Positions 25,892 to 33,859 of a stretch of 35,814 nt of DNA are shown here, one piece after another. This DNA comes from Candidatus Poribacteria bacterium (GTDB taxonomy: Bacteria; Poribacteria; WGA-4E; UBA9662), in assembly GCA_012963885.1 (NCBI GenBank), contig DTUY01000046.1, positions 1-35,814 on the forward strand. The letters are read 5' to 3'. The translations under genes and the position numbers were made by a program. Positions within the stretch are counted from its first letter, which is position 1. Every line of letters begins with the position of its first letter. The notes under the pieces were generated by a model, which was not told where the DNA came from, did no database searches, and saw only the letters and a list, made by a program, of their open reading frames with translations.

Positions 25892-26150
25892 AGATTGTCA
25901 CTGCCCCAGTTGCAAATGCAAAACATTTAAGATAATACTGAACTAATATGACCAGAAGAATTGTAGCACCAATCACAATTATTGACAATTCAATCTCGGC
26001 TAGCCTAAATCGTCGCATGTGATCATAAAAAGATCGACCAAGAGCAATCTCACTGTAATGCGTCTCAATCATGATTTGCTGACAGTGATAATTGTTGACA
26101 GTCTCCAGTTGATAACCTATAATCTGAAAATACTGTTTTGCTAACTGCAT
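25848..26150 (-). CDS. Doubtful small membrane protein (about 100 aa)
   Basis: The 295-base gap 25892-26186 contains only this candidate. From ATG 26148-26150 the frame encodes one strongly hydrophobic helix (IELSIIVIGATILLVILVQ) after a mixed N-terminal part. It overlaps the TPR gene start by 44 bases in another frame and has no clear ribosome binding site. It could be a real small membrane protein or chance. Confidence 0.25.
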   Translation of the reverse strand: MQLAKQYFQIIGYQLETVNNYHCQQIMIETHYSEIALGRSFYDHMRRFRLAEIELSIIVIGATILLVILVQYYLKCFAFATGAVTIYEILGHPTILTVGV

Positions 26151-26186
26151 TACCAATTCCAGAACTAAAAACTGAGTGATAGTCGG

Positions 26187-27257
26187 GTGAGCCAAAAATC
26201 TATTCGCCTGCTGAAAGACCTGACACAGGCCGATGCTATTTCCGGGTATGAATTTGAAGTAAAATCAATCTTCCGATCCCGATTAGAAAAAGCTGGAGAC
26301 ATTAGTCAAGATCGAATTGGCAGTACCTTTTGCACGAAAGTGGGTCATTCAGGAACTCCACGCGTTCTGCTCGATTCTCATATGGATGAGATAGGTTTCC
26401 TCGTTCAGCGAATCACCTCTTCCGGATTTGTAAAATTCGTCACCGTCGGCGGATGGTGGTCACATACGTTACTAGCGCAAAGAGTTAATATCCTAACCAA
26501 AAATGGCAAGGTTCCGGGGGTTATAGGCGCCACACCACCACACCTACTGGATAAAGGCAAACGTGATCAAGTAATAGATCTACAGGACCTTTACATTGAT
26601 ATCGGAGCAGAAGATCGATGTCAGGCAGTCGAAGATTTTGGGGTAAAACCCGGCTGTGCCATTGTGCCTGTTGGCCCTTTTCTTCCACTAAAAAACCCTA
26701 AACTGTTTTCAGCCAAGGCCTTTGACAACCGTGTGGGTGTTGCCCTGGTTATTGAAACGCTAGAACGGCTAAAGGATCACCCTAACACCGTCATTGGCAG
26801 TGGTACGGTACAGGAAGAAGTTGGGTTGCGAGGAGCAACCACCATTGGGCACTCTACCCAACCAGACGTGGCAATTGTCTTAGAATGTCCGCCTGCAGAT
26901 GACATTCCCGGTTTCGATAACGATGCAGCCCAAGGCAAGTTAGGTAATGGATGTCAGATCCGGTTGTTTGATCCCACTCATATTGCCAATCCTCCGTTGG
27001 CTGACCTTGTTATTCAAACAGCAGAAGAGTACCAAATCCCCCACCAGATCGCCGTCAGGCAGTCTGGTGGTACGAACGCGGGTGAAATCCACAAAAGCCA
27101 TGCAGGTATTCCATCAATTGTATTGGGTGTTCCAGCACGATACATTCATAGCCATGTATCCATTATTCATATCGATGATTACCACGCAACGCTGGATTTA
27201 ATCCTGAAAACAATTAGCAGGCTGGATAAATCACTGGTCGATTCATTGGTACAGTAA
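26187..27257 (+). CDS. M42-family metallo-aminopeptidase (FrvX/CelM-like)
   Basis: The 356-aa protein belongs to the M42 glutamyl/deblocking aminopeptidases, which form large tetrahedral complexes and trim peptides. Metal ligands and catalytic residues are visible: His65 and Asp67 in LLDSHMDEIG, bridging Asp180 in AKAFDNRVG, Glu210/Glu211 in VQEEVGLRG, Glu233 in VLECPPADD and His321/His323 in RYIHSHVS. The start is GTG at 26187 with only a weak ribosome site. It is followed 11 bases later by the barrel-sandwich/KOW gene, so the two form an operon. Despite the old label cellulase M, peptidase activity is expected. Confidence 0.88.
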   Translation: MSQKSIRLLKDLTQADAISGYEFEVKSIFRSRLEKAGDISQDRIGSTFCTKVGHSGTPRVLLDSHMDEIGFLVQRITSSGFVKFVTVGGWWSHTLLAQRVNILTKNGKVPGVIGATPPHLLDKGKRDQVIDLQDLYIDIGAEDRCQAVEDFGVKPGCAIVPVGPFLPLKNPKLFSAKAFDNRVGVALVIETLERLKDHPNTVIGSGTVQEEVGLRGATTIGHSTQPDVAIVLECPPADDIPGFDNDAAQGKLGNGCQIRLFDPTHIANPPLADLVIQTAEEYQIPHQIAVRQSGGTNAGEIHKSHAGIPSIVLGVPARYIHSHVSIIHIDDYHATLDLILKTISRLDKSLVDSLVQ

Positions 27258-27268
27258 GAGGAAAAACG

Positions 27269-28390
27269 ATGGCACATGCCTACACACCAGGACTGACAGT
27301 AACACCTGCCATGATCGTACGCAGCATACGCCGTCTACCTCTAGCAGGAGAGGTTGTATCAGGAATAGGAGATCGGGTAAAAGCGGAAGACGTCGTAGCC
27401 AAAACGGATTTGCCCGGCAATGTTCGAATCCTGAACGTTGCCAATCTGCTAAGCATTGAGGTAGCCGAGATAAACGAGTACATGTTGAAGACAGAGGGCG
27501 ACTCAGTTACTCAAAACGAGATAATAGCGGAAACAAAAGGCTTGTTCGGCATTTTTAAGTCGCAAGCTACATGTCCGACCAACGGTAACATTGAGAGTAT
27601 CAGTCAGATCACCGGTCAGGTTCTGATTAGGGAACCGTCAATACCAGTAGTGGTAAGAGGCTATATTGACGGTACAGTTGTTGAAGTCCTACCTGAAGAA
27701 GGTGTTGTTGTTGAAACATATGGCACCTATATCCAAGGGATTTTCGGTGTGGGTGGAGAAATCGTTGGAGACCTTGAGGTGATCGTTGATAGTGCTTCCA
27801 GCCCATTGACACCAAATCTCATTGATGATTCGCACCAAGGGAAAATTATCGTTGGCGGGTCAATGGTCAGCCACGAAGCAATACAATCAGCTATTGAAAA
27901 GGGGGTCAAGGGGATTGTCTGTGGCGGCATTAGTGATAAGGATTTGCATGATTTGCTCGGTTACGAATTGGGGATAGCCATCACCGGCTCAGAAGATATC
28001 GGAATCACTTTGGTGATCACCGAAGGTTTTGGCCAGATTGATATGGCCCAGCGAACGTTTGATCTACTGCGGCAAAGAAAGGATATGCAAACTTCAATCA
28101 ACGGCGCCACTCAGATCCGTGCCGGTGTTGTTCGACCAGAGATCATCATTCCAATCGAAGAGACCGAATCGGCAAAAGAAGGTGAAGTTACGGCCAACGT
28201 GCTTGAAATCGGCACACAGGTTCGCGTGATTCGGGAGCCGAATTTTGGGAGCCTTGGTCAAGTTTCTGCCCTTCCAGCAGAACCGCAACAACTGGAAAGC
28301 GAGGCCAAGGTTCGAGTGCTGGAAATCACCTTGGAAAACGGAGATCAGGCGACTTTACCTCGTGCTAACGTGGAGATCATAGGAGTGTAA
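27269..28390 (+). CDS. Barrel-sandwich-hybrid and KOW-domain protein of unknown function
   Basis: The 373-aa protein has no signal peptide. The N-terminal 130 residues (VVSGIGDRVKAEDVVAKT; EGDSVTQNEIIAET) resemble biotinyl/lipoyl-type barrel-sandwich folds, but without the modified lysine motif, as in RnfC and related scaffolds. The middle (GKIIVGGSMVSHEAIQSAI; GVKGIVCGGISDKDLHDLLG) looks like an alpha/beta domain. The end (EIGTQVRVIREPNFGSLGQV) is a KOW motif, often a nucleic-acid or protein contact. Proteins of this design occur in Poribacteria and some other phyla without known function, as far as I know. AGAGGAAA lies before the ATG. It follows the M42 peptidase by 11 bases. Confidence 0.65.
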   Translation: MAHAYTPGLTVTPAMIVRSIRRLPLAGEVVSGIGDRVKAEDVVAKTDLPGNVRILNVANLLSIEVAEINEYMLKTEGDSVTQNEIIAETKGLFGIFKSQATCPTNGNIESISQITGQVLIREPSIPVVVRGYIDGTVVEVLPEEGVVVETYGTYIQGIFGVGGEIVGDLEVIVDSASSPLTPNLIDDSHQGKIIVGGSMVSHEAIQSAIEKGVKGIVCGGISDKDLHDLLGYELGIAITGSEDIGITLVITEGFGQIDMAQRTFDLLRQRKDMQTSINGATQIRAGVVRPEIIIPIEETESAKEGEVTANVLEIGTQVRVIREPNFGSLGQVSALPAEPQQLESEAKVRVLEITLENGDQATLPRANVEIIGV

Positions 28391-28435
28391 TGTTGTCTGA
28401 TTGCCCAAGACGTTCATGACAGCAGGAAATTAACA

Positions 28436-28981
28436 ATGGCCAAAACTCCAGAAAATAAAGTTCATCAGAACCAAGAGATCACTGAGACCGAATCAGTAGT
28501 CTCCAAATCTGCCGACAACTTTATGGAAAGAAGTCAGCAGGATCTACAGAATTTTCAGGCTGCCGCTGAACATATCAGCCAAGCTGTTGAGGCTTTGGAT
28601 AACAAGAATTTCGATCAGGCTATTGAGCAATTTCAGAAGGCAATACAACAGAACCAGGAATCAGCAGAAGCGCATTTCTATCTAGGCCTGAGCTATTTCA
28701 TGCTTGAGCAGTATGAAGAAGCGGTCATATCTTACAAGACAGCCATTGCCTGTGAACCCGGAGATTCGATGATGTACTTGCATTTAGGAATTGCCTGCCA
28801 AATACTTAATCGGCTGGAGGAAGCAGCCGAGGCCTACAAACACGCCATCGCGCTTAATCCTGATGATCCAGAAGGTTATTCCAAACTGGGGGCAGTTCTG
28901 TCAGATCTTGGGCAAAGAGATGAAGCGCGTATTGCCTTCAAGAAAGCAATTGCAGTAAAGCTGAACGCTACAGATTCTTGA
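28436..28981 (+). CDS. Tetratricopeptide-repeat protein, 181 aa
   Basis: A polar N-terminal 50 residues precede about three and a half TPR units from residue 55 on: NFDQAIEQFQKAIQQNQES, YEEAVISYKTAIACEPGDS, LEEAAEAYKHAIALNPDDP and RDEARIAFKKAIAV. There is no signal peptide, so it is probably a cytoplasmic adaptor. AGGA lies before the ATG. Its stop directly abuts the stop of the convergent membrane protein gene with no base between. Confidence 0.85.
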   Translation: MAKTPENKVHQNQEITETESVVSKSADNFMERSQQDLQNFQAAAEHISQAVEALDNKNFDQAIEQFQKAIQQNQESAEAHFYLGLSYFMLEQYEEAVISYKTAIACEPGDSMMYLHLGIACQILNRLEEAAEAYKHAIALNPDDPEGYSKLGAVLSDLGQRDEARIAFKKAIAVKLNATDS

Positions 28982-30892
28982 TTACCAATCTTTAAAAGCG
29001 TATGTCGGTTTCCCGCTCACCAATCCGATGATCCCCCAGACACTTCCAATCGAGAATGCACCTAACACCAACCCCAGAAAGAAAGGAAACACTTTTCGAT
29101 AAGCTCGGATTCCCCCATGCCTGAGAATCATCAGTTTAATAAGCCAACCAAGAAAGAAGGGAAGCCATAGTTTATCGAAATGATAATAACCGGCTAATGG
29201 ATAACCTAGCGGATGAATCGGCCACCATAGAAATCGAAGACGCATGATGGTGTTGATCAAGACGAAGATGAATCCGAAACCGGTAGCCACCAGAAACATA
29301 ATATCTGCTTCAATCGGATGTGTGATCCATCTCTCTATCACTGTATAGGCTGAAACCCCACGCCATGCACCAACACCACCCCATCTGTAATTCATCTGCA
29401 AAAACGCCCAGAAAGTAATTACAGATCCCAAGAAGGCAGCCAACACCATCATTTTCCAAAGGTGCCGTGTGTTAATACCAGATCTATCTGCTAGCTTGAA
29501 ACTTTCCAGCGTGAACGGCATCGGATTATTCCGCAACTCCTTGGTTGCCGTCCAAAGCGGAGCTGCAACCGTAAGCGTCTGTCGTGTTAACCTTCGACTT
29601 CCAACCATGGCTACCATGAGTTGTAGGGGACCAGAATAGTGAATGCCTTGCAAAGGAGGCCCAAGTTCTGCCCGCATCCGCGTAAAGGCAAACATAATCA
29701 TAAAGTAGACGGCGAAAAACGAGAAGGCAAATGAAGCTGACATACCAGCCCAAGCAAAGAACCCCACTAGAAAAATTGTCCCTCCGATCATACCCATCAA
29801 CGCGGTTCGATACCGCATCGGTTCGTTCCGGTCATCAGCTTCCTGTTTTATCTGCCAAGCGTGGCGTACGGCACTAGTAATTGGTTTCCTGGCCAACCAT
29901 ATGGCCACAATAGAGATTCCCAGATATCCACCCAAAATTTGCTGATCGGGTAGTGGGTATCCCGACACATTAATCCCCATCATAGCGCCAACCACCCGTT
30001 GTATCTGCCAAACAATAAACAAAAACCAGCAGGAAAACAGGAGGTCTAATGGAATCAGGAATGCTAAACCGATCGCATACGGATTCCAGTACATCGTCAT
30101 TCTGGTAATCGCATTTAGCGGCGGTGAGGTGAAATGGGCTGATAATTTATAACTAAGTGTCAGGGAGGGAACGAAAGGGAAAATATAACCCAGTCCATTA
30201 AGTAGACAAATTCCGCCAGCCACCAAGGCACCGATCCAGAAAAGTTGATTACCGAAAAATAGACCGCCTTCAGTCTCAACGGTCATTTCAAAAGGAAGAT
30301 GGACCAGTGGATAGCTCAGTTTTTCACGGTCAATCCACTGTTTTCGTATGAAAACAGTGATACATAACATGGTGAAGACCAAGACTGTCAGGTAAATTGA
30401 CCAGAGAATCAACGGTTGCATCCAAGCGGCAACGTATTCTGTTCGGTAGAATGACGATTCTCCCTCGATAAATTCGCGAATAACCTTATCGTCGTTAATA
30501 GTCAACTTTGGAGGAACATAATTCCAAAAGATTGAACTCCAATCGTTCTCCGGCGTAGCAAACCAGTGAGCCGTAATCAGGGTACAGAAGATGGTTTGGC
30601 TGAAATCATGGCCACTGACAGTAATTGCCATAATCAAGATAATATAGATCGTTAAAAGTTCCTTCTGTCTCAAGGCAAGATTTGGCAACAATCTTCGCAG
30701 CGGAACATTCAACATTACCACGAGCAACAAACTGAAGATGGCATTGAAAAAGATAGCCATCGTCGTTGGATATTGTGTGCCCCAGACCGTTTCCCACTGC
30801 ACAACTAAATAGACATTAACCGGTAAAAAGAACAGGGCAATCAGCACCGCTCTGAAAGTGACGCCGCGGTTGTCTTCAGAATGTTTTAGCAT
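28982..30892 (-). CDS. Large polytopic membrane protein, DUF6785/DUF6784-like
   Basis: The 636-aa protein has about 14 hydrophobic segments (for example VLIALFFLPVNVYLVV, LLVVMLNVPL, MQPLILWSIYLTVLVFTM, FLGSVITFWAFLQM). Landmarks are SGHDFSQTIFCTLITAHWFATPEN in an outer loop, EKLSYPLVHLPFEM and RMRAELGPPLQGIH. This pattern fits the DUF6785/DUF6784 family, distantly OPT-transporter-like and common in Poribacteria and Planctomycetes. Transport of a peptide or siderophore-like solute is only a guess. A strong hairpin terminator lies in the gap upstream, so it is probably transcribed from its own promoter. Confidence 0.75.
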   Translation of the reverse strand: MLKHSEDNRGVTFRAVLIALFFLPVNVYLVVQWETVWGTQYPTTMAIFFNAIFSLLLVVMLNVPLRRLLPNLALRQKELLTIYIILIMAITVSGHDFSQTIFCTLITAHWFATPENDWSSIFWNYVPPKLTINDDKVIREFIEGESSFYRTEYVAAWMQPLILWSIYLTVLVFTMLCITVFIRKQWIDREKLSYPLVHLPFEMTVETEGGLFFGNQLFWIGALVAGGICLLNGLGYIFPFVPSLTLSYKLSAHFTSPPLNAITRMTMYWNPYAIGLAFLIPLDLLFSCWFLFIVWQIQRVVGAMMGINVSGYPLPDQQILGGYLGISIVAIWLARKPITSAVRHAWQIKQEADDRNEPMRYRTALMGMIGGTIFLVGFFAWAGMSASFAFSFFAVYFMIMFAFTRMRAELGPPLQGIHYSGPLQLMVAMVGSRRLTRQTLTVAAPLWTATKELRNNPMPFTLESFKLADRSGINTRHLWKMMVLAAFLGSVITFWAFLQMNYRWGGVGAWRGVSAYTVIERWITHPIEADIMFLVATGFGFIFVLINTIMRLRFLWWPIHPLGYPLAGYYHFDKLWLPFFLGWLIKLMILRHGGIRAYRKVFPFFLGLVLGAFSIGSVWGIIGLVSGKPTYAFKDW

Positions 30893-30975
30893 TTACTATC
30901 TAGTCAGGAAAAGGTGGTGGCAGTAGAATTGTTTAAAATCTTCAAACAGGCGGAGGGAGTATTTCAAAAACAATA

Positions 30976-31004
30976 GAGGAAAAAGCAATGGTCACTTTTT
31001 CCTC
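30976..31004 (-). terminator. Rho-independent-type terminator
   Basis: GAGGAAAAAG (30976-30985) and CTTTTTCCTC (30995-31004) form a perfect 10-bp stem with a 9-base loop. On the minus strand it is followed by a T-rich tail (TATTGTTTTTG), so it should end transcripts from the sugar isomerase gene at 31071-31829. Confidence 0.7.
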
Positions 31005-31015
31005 ATTTATTTAGC

Positions 31016-31049
31016 GGTGTTAAAAACATGACCCGTCATCTTTAACACC
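31016..31049 (-). other. Nested perfect stem-loop after the isomerase gene
   Basis: GGTGTTAAA (31016-31024) pairs with TTTAACACC (31041-31049); inside it ATGAC (31028-31032) pairs with GTCAT (31035-31039) around two C bases. No T-run follows on the minus strand. It lies just downstream of the isomerase stop and may protect the 3' end or work with the next hairpin in termination. Confidence 0.55.
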
Positions 31050-31070
31050 GGCAAATTTCGATATTTTCAG

Positions 31071-31829
31071 TTAACGGTTGAGTTCAGTCCATAGTGCACG
31101 ATAAAAATTCATTAGGCGAATAGAATCCGAACTGCCGGCAATCTCAGCTAACGTGAATCCTTGATACCCTGATTCCTTTAATAATGTAAAAAGCTCACGC
31201 CACGGATATTCTATACGATGCAATTCAGTAATATGAACCAGACCGATTTTACCTTTCACCAGATCGAACGGTTTTTGCACAGAACCATCTTCTACCTCAC
31301 CAAAATTTGAGTTCCAGCAGACATAGACATTTGGATGATCAGCCACATCCATGATTGTACGAATATGGCGTAGTTCAGATGTTCCTCCACCGTGAACTTC
31401 CAGCCGAATCTGAACACCCAGATCACTTGCAAATTCACCACATTCACGCAGGGAGTTACCAATCTGCTCCAGCGTCTGCTCGACGGAAACTTCCTGAGGC
31501 AACCCATTCGGCCGCACCTTAATTCCCGGCGCCCCAACGTCTGCTGCCAACTTGGAATATTCTTTGGTGCCTTCGATATTTTGGCGGACAACGTCCTGAT
31601 CAGTAGAATGATAATCAAAAGCTGATCCTAGTCCGGCCAACTCAACCGACGAATCTTCAAAAGTTTGGCGTACCCCTTCACGCTGGGTGGCCGATAGTTC
31701 AACTTCCACTGTGTGTGCGTGAGTGGTTCGGAGTTCAACACCTTCGAATCCTGTCTCTTCGCAATTTTTAATAATTGTAGGGACGTCCCAATCTTTGGCC
31801 ATGTTGTAAGTGACTAATCCAAGTTTCAT
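31071..31829 (-). CDS. Sugar phosphate isomerase/epimerase-like TIM-barrel protein
   Basis: The 252-aa protein is of the xylose-isomerase-like TIM-barrel family (AP endonuclease 2-like). Landmarks are the N-terminal KLGLVTYNMAKDW, GFEGVELRTTHAH, GAPGIKVRPNG, a metal-type ligand in RLEVHGGGTS, VYVCWNSNFGE, GLVHITELHR and FTLAEIAGSSD, which together give the Glu/Asp/His metal site usual for these enzymes. The substrate is not evident; relatives act on inosose, hydroxypyruvate or keto-sugars. GGAG precedes the ATG at a good distance. It is followed by two strong hairpins and stands alone. Confidence 0.8.
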   Translation of the reverse strand: MKLGLVTYNMAKDWDVPTIIKNCEETGFEGVELRTTHAHTVEVELSATQREGVRQTFEDSSVELAGLGSAFDYHSTDQDVVRQNIEGTKEYSKLAADVGAPGIKVRPNGLPQEVSVEQTLEQIGNSLRECGEFASDLGVQIRLEVHGGGTSELRHIRTIMDVADHPNVYVCWNSNFGEVEDGSVQKPFDLVKGKIGLVHITELHRIEYPWRELFTLLKESGYQGFTLAEIAGSSDSIRLMNFYRALWTELNR

Positions 31830-31911
31830 ATAATTTCTCCAATCCTTGACGGTTAATTTTAATTTATTTACTCGAAAACTCTGAAATGCGAATTCTGAAC
31901 TTCAGCATATT

Positions 31912-32403
31912 CTAAATTGGTGAGGGCGGTTCCGAAACAATAGCGATATTCTTGGGCCCCTTAAAATTCAAAACGATTTCCTGGTACCGCACATCGTTAT
32001 CCTGATAAAAATTCTTGATCGCTGCTAATAACTCCTTCTGACCACGTCGATGCTGATCCCAAAAATTACAGCATGGAATCATCACCACCGGTCGGGTTAG
32101 AGCTGCCTCTCCCAACTCACGTAACGCACCATCTGGATGCAATCCGATCAGCAAATCATAATAGTCGGTCATTTCCGGCAGAAAAGGTTCTCGCCGATGT
32201 TTGATACCTTTGACCGATTTTTGGCGTGGATCTATTAATTCACAATCCAGGTTTTTTTTATTCAACATACGTGTCAGAACCCCTTTGCCACCAGCCACGT
32301 CAGCAATATAGCGTACTCGCTTACCAAACTGGGTTATCACAAAGTCAGCCACTACCTGAAACCGATTGGGATCTCCACACACCTGATGTTGTTGTCTAGA
32401 CAT
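31912..32403 (-). CDS. Small Rossmann-type, methyltransferase-like protein
   Basis: The 163-aa protein starts at ATG 32403; the TTG directly before it is less likely. IADVAGGKGVLTRMLNKKN resembles the SAM-binding glycine loop, with the acidic second strand in CELIDPRQKS. A Cys-containing VVMIPCCNFWDQ and the closing LNFKGPKNIAIVSEPP follow. It is short for a methyltransferase and lacks a clear substrate domain; the partner or substrate is unknown. An AAGAG ribosome site lies upstream. Confidence 0.65.
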   Translation of the reverse strand: MSRQQHQVCGDPNRFQVVADFVITQFGKRVRYIADVAGGKGVLTRMLNKKNLDCELIDPRQKSVKGIKHRREPFLPEMTDYYDLLIGLHPDGALRELGEAALTRPVVMIPCCNFWDQHRRGQKELLAAIKNFYQDNDVRYQEIVLNFKGPKNIAIVSEPPSPI

Positions 32404-32474
32404 CAATTACTCTTAACATTTAACCTCAAGCCAAATTTTTGGCATCAGGCTAATAATTACAATTTCATTGGGCC

Positions 32475-32494
32475 CTGCGGGACCTAAGTCGCAG
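32475..32494. other. Bulged hairpin in the gap before coaX
   Basis: CTGC and GCAG pair, and inside them GAC and GTC pair around the loop CTAA with two bulged G bases. The core GCGGGAC-CTAA-GTC resembles the GGGAC hairpin at 14772. No T-run follows. The remaining sequence of the divergent gap 32404-32608 holds only the coaX promoter. Confidence 0.4.
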
Positions 32495-32552
32495 CTGAAA
32501 ATTTATCTCAGGCAGACCGATTTGTCAACGATTAAATAGAAATTCTCCTGAC

Positions 32553-32581
32553 TTGACTCTGGTTAGTTGCTATGCTAAACT
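32553..32581 (+). promoter_or_regulatory. Probable promoter of coaX
   Basis: TTGACT (32553-32558) and TAAACT (32576-32581) are 17 bases apart, 28 bases before the ATG at 32609. Confidence 0.55.
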
Positions 32582-32608
32582 AGCCTTGAACGGGCGGGAC
32601 GATTTATA

Positions 32609-33385
32609 ATGATTCTGGCAGTTGATATCGGCAACACAACCATTCAACTTGGGGTTATCGAGGACAATCAAATTCAGAATCGCTGGAGGCTTCAAACCAA
32701 TCGACTGAAGTTGGCCGATGAATACGCGGTGCAAGTATCCGAACTGTTCCGTTTAAACAATATCGTCATGTCGAATTTTGAGGCGGTGGTTGTCAGTTCG
32801 GTTGTTCCTTCAGCCGGTCGGGAATTCACTGTCATGTGCCGTCACTATCTTGAGATTGAGCCAGTCATCGTGTCACCGGACCTTGATCTGGACATTGATT
32901 TACGTGTCAATCAACCGGAAGAGATTGGAGCGGACCGAATAACAACGGCTATTGCCGCCTTTTCGGAGTATGGGGGACCGTTAATTGTTGTTGATTTCGG
33001 TACAGCCACTACCTTCGATGCAGTAGCTGACGATGGTGCCTATCTTGGTGGAGTAATCGTTCCAGGCATCCAGATATCAATGAATGCCTTATTTGATCAG
33101 GCAGCACTTCTCAGCAGGGTTGATCTATCAATGCCTCCACGCGTTATCGGTACAACCACCAAAGAATGTATTCAATCGGGATTTTACTTTGGGTTCCTGT
33201 GCCAGATGGAAGGAATAATTGATCGAATCAAAGAGGAACTGAACTCAGCAGTCAAAGTCATCGCCACTGGCGGATTGTCATCACTAATTGCCGAGAATTC
33301 TGCCAAGATCGATATTGTTGATCCCGATCTAATGATAAAAGGGCTTTATACAATTTTCCAACAAATCCAGAAGAAAAACAGATGA
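32609..33385 (+). CDS. coaX: Type III pantothenate kinase
   Basis: CoaX phosphorylates pantothenate in the first step of coenzyme A synthesis; the type III form needs a monovalent cation and is not feedback-inhibited by CoA. The 258-aa protein has the ASKHA-fold motifs: phosphate loop LAVDIGNTTIQLG (3-15), GADRITTA (107-114) and VVDFGTATTFDAV (127-139) with catalytic Asp129, then GGVIVPGI and ATGGLSS. It begins after a G-rich leader and overlaps the next small gene by four bases (ATGA). Confidence 0.95.
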   Translation: MILAVDIGNTTIQLGVIEDNQIQNRWRLQTNRLKLADEYAVQVSELFRLNNIVMSNFEAVVVSSVVPSAGREFTVMCRHYLEIEPVIVSPDLDLDIDLRVNQPEEIGADRITTAIAAFSEYGGPLIVVDFGTATTFDAVADDGAYLGGVIVPGIQISMNALFDQAALLSRVDLSMPPRVIGTTTKECIQSGFYFGFLCQMEGIIDRIKEELNSAVKVIATGGLSSLIAENSAKIDIVDPDLMIKGLYTIFQQIQKKNR

Positions 33386-33636
33386 GTCAGAAGCAGATTT
33401 ACATCATCGCAGGTATCGCTTGTTTTATCCTGCTTGTTTTGGCAATTCTGCTAGGAGTTTCCCAAGCCAAGCAAAATAACATCAATCAAGAGCTCATCAC
33501 CATCACTGACGAGAAAATTCAATTGGAAAAGGAATTGGATCGAACGCAGCGAGAACTTAAGGCTAAAATTCAACAAATTCAAGCGCTAAAAGGAATGATT
33601 AAAGACATTCAAGGATCCAGCCCCAATTCTCCTTGA
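33382..33636 (+). CDS. Small membrane protein with coiled coil, 84 aa
   Basis: One transmembrane helix (about residues 7-28, IYIIAGIACFILLVLAILLG) is followed by a heptad-like charged helix (EKIQLEKELDRTQRELKAKI), giving a membrane-anchored coiled coil in the style of small envelope or division proteins. I do not recognise the family. Its ATG overlaps the coaX stop as ATGA, so it is translated together with coaX. The gap after it, 33637-33859, shows no clear gene. Confidence 0.7.
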   Translation: MSQKQIYIIAGIACFILLVLAILLGVSQAKQNNINQELITITDEKIQLEKELDRTQRELKAKIQQIQALKGMIKDIQGSSPNSP

Positions 33637-33859
33637 CCAGACAATTCCTAATTGAGATCTACCCGACCAGCTTTGATAGATCCAGCAAGTTGGAAAATAA
33701 AATACTGCTTAGCATGCACTCTCCAATATCACATTAGCTTCGCTTATCATGGACACTCGGTTCATAATCCGAAAATTGTGTGGATACCGTTGTTCTGTTT
33801 ATCCCAATTCATATGAACAATGGGGGATTTCACTTCCCCTTTCAAAACCAGGAGTCATT

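Noticed and set aside
33823..33839. Hairpin GGGGA/TCCCC upstream of the ggt start
   Set aside because: The stem is short and there is no T-run or known regulatory pattern; likely chance.
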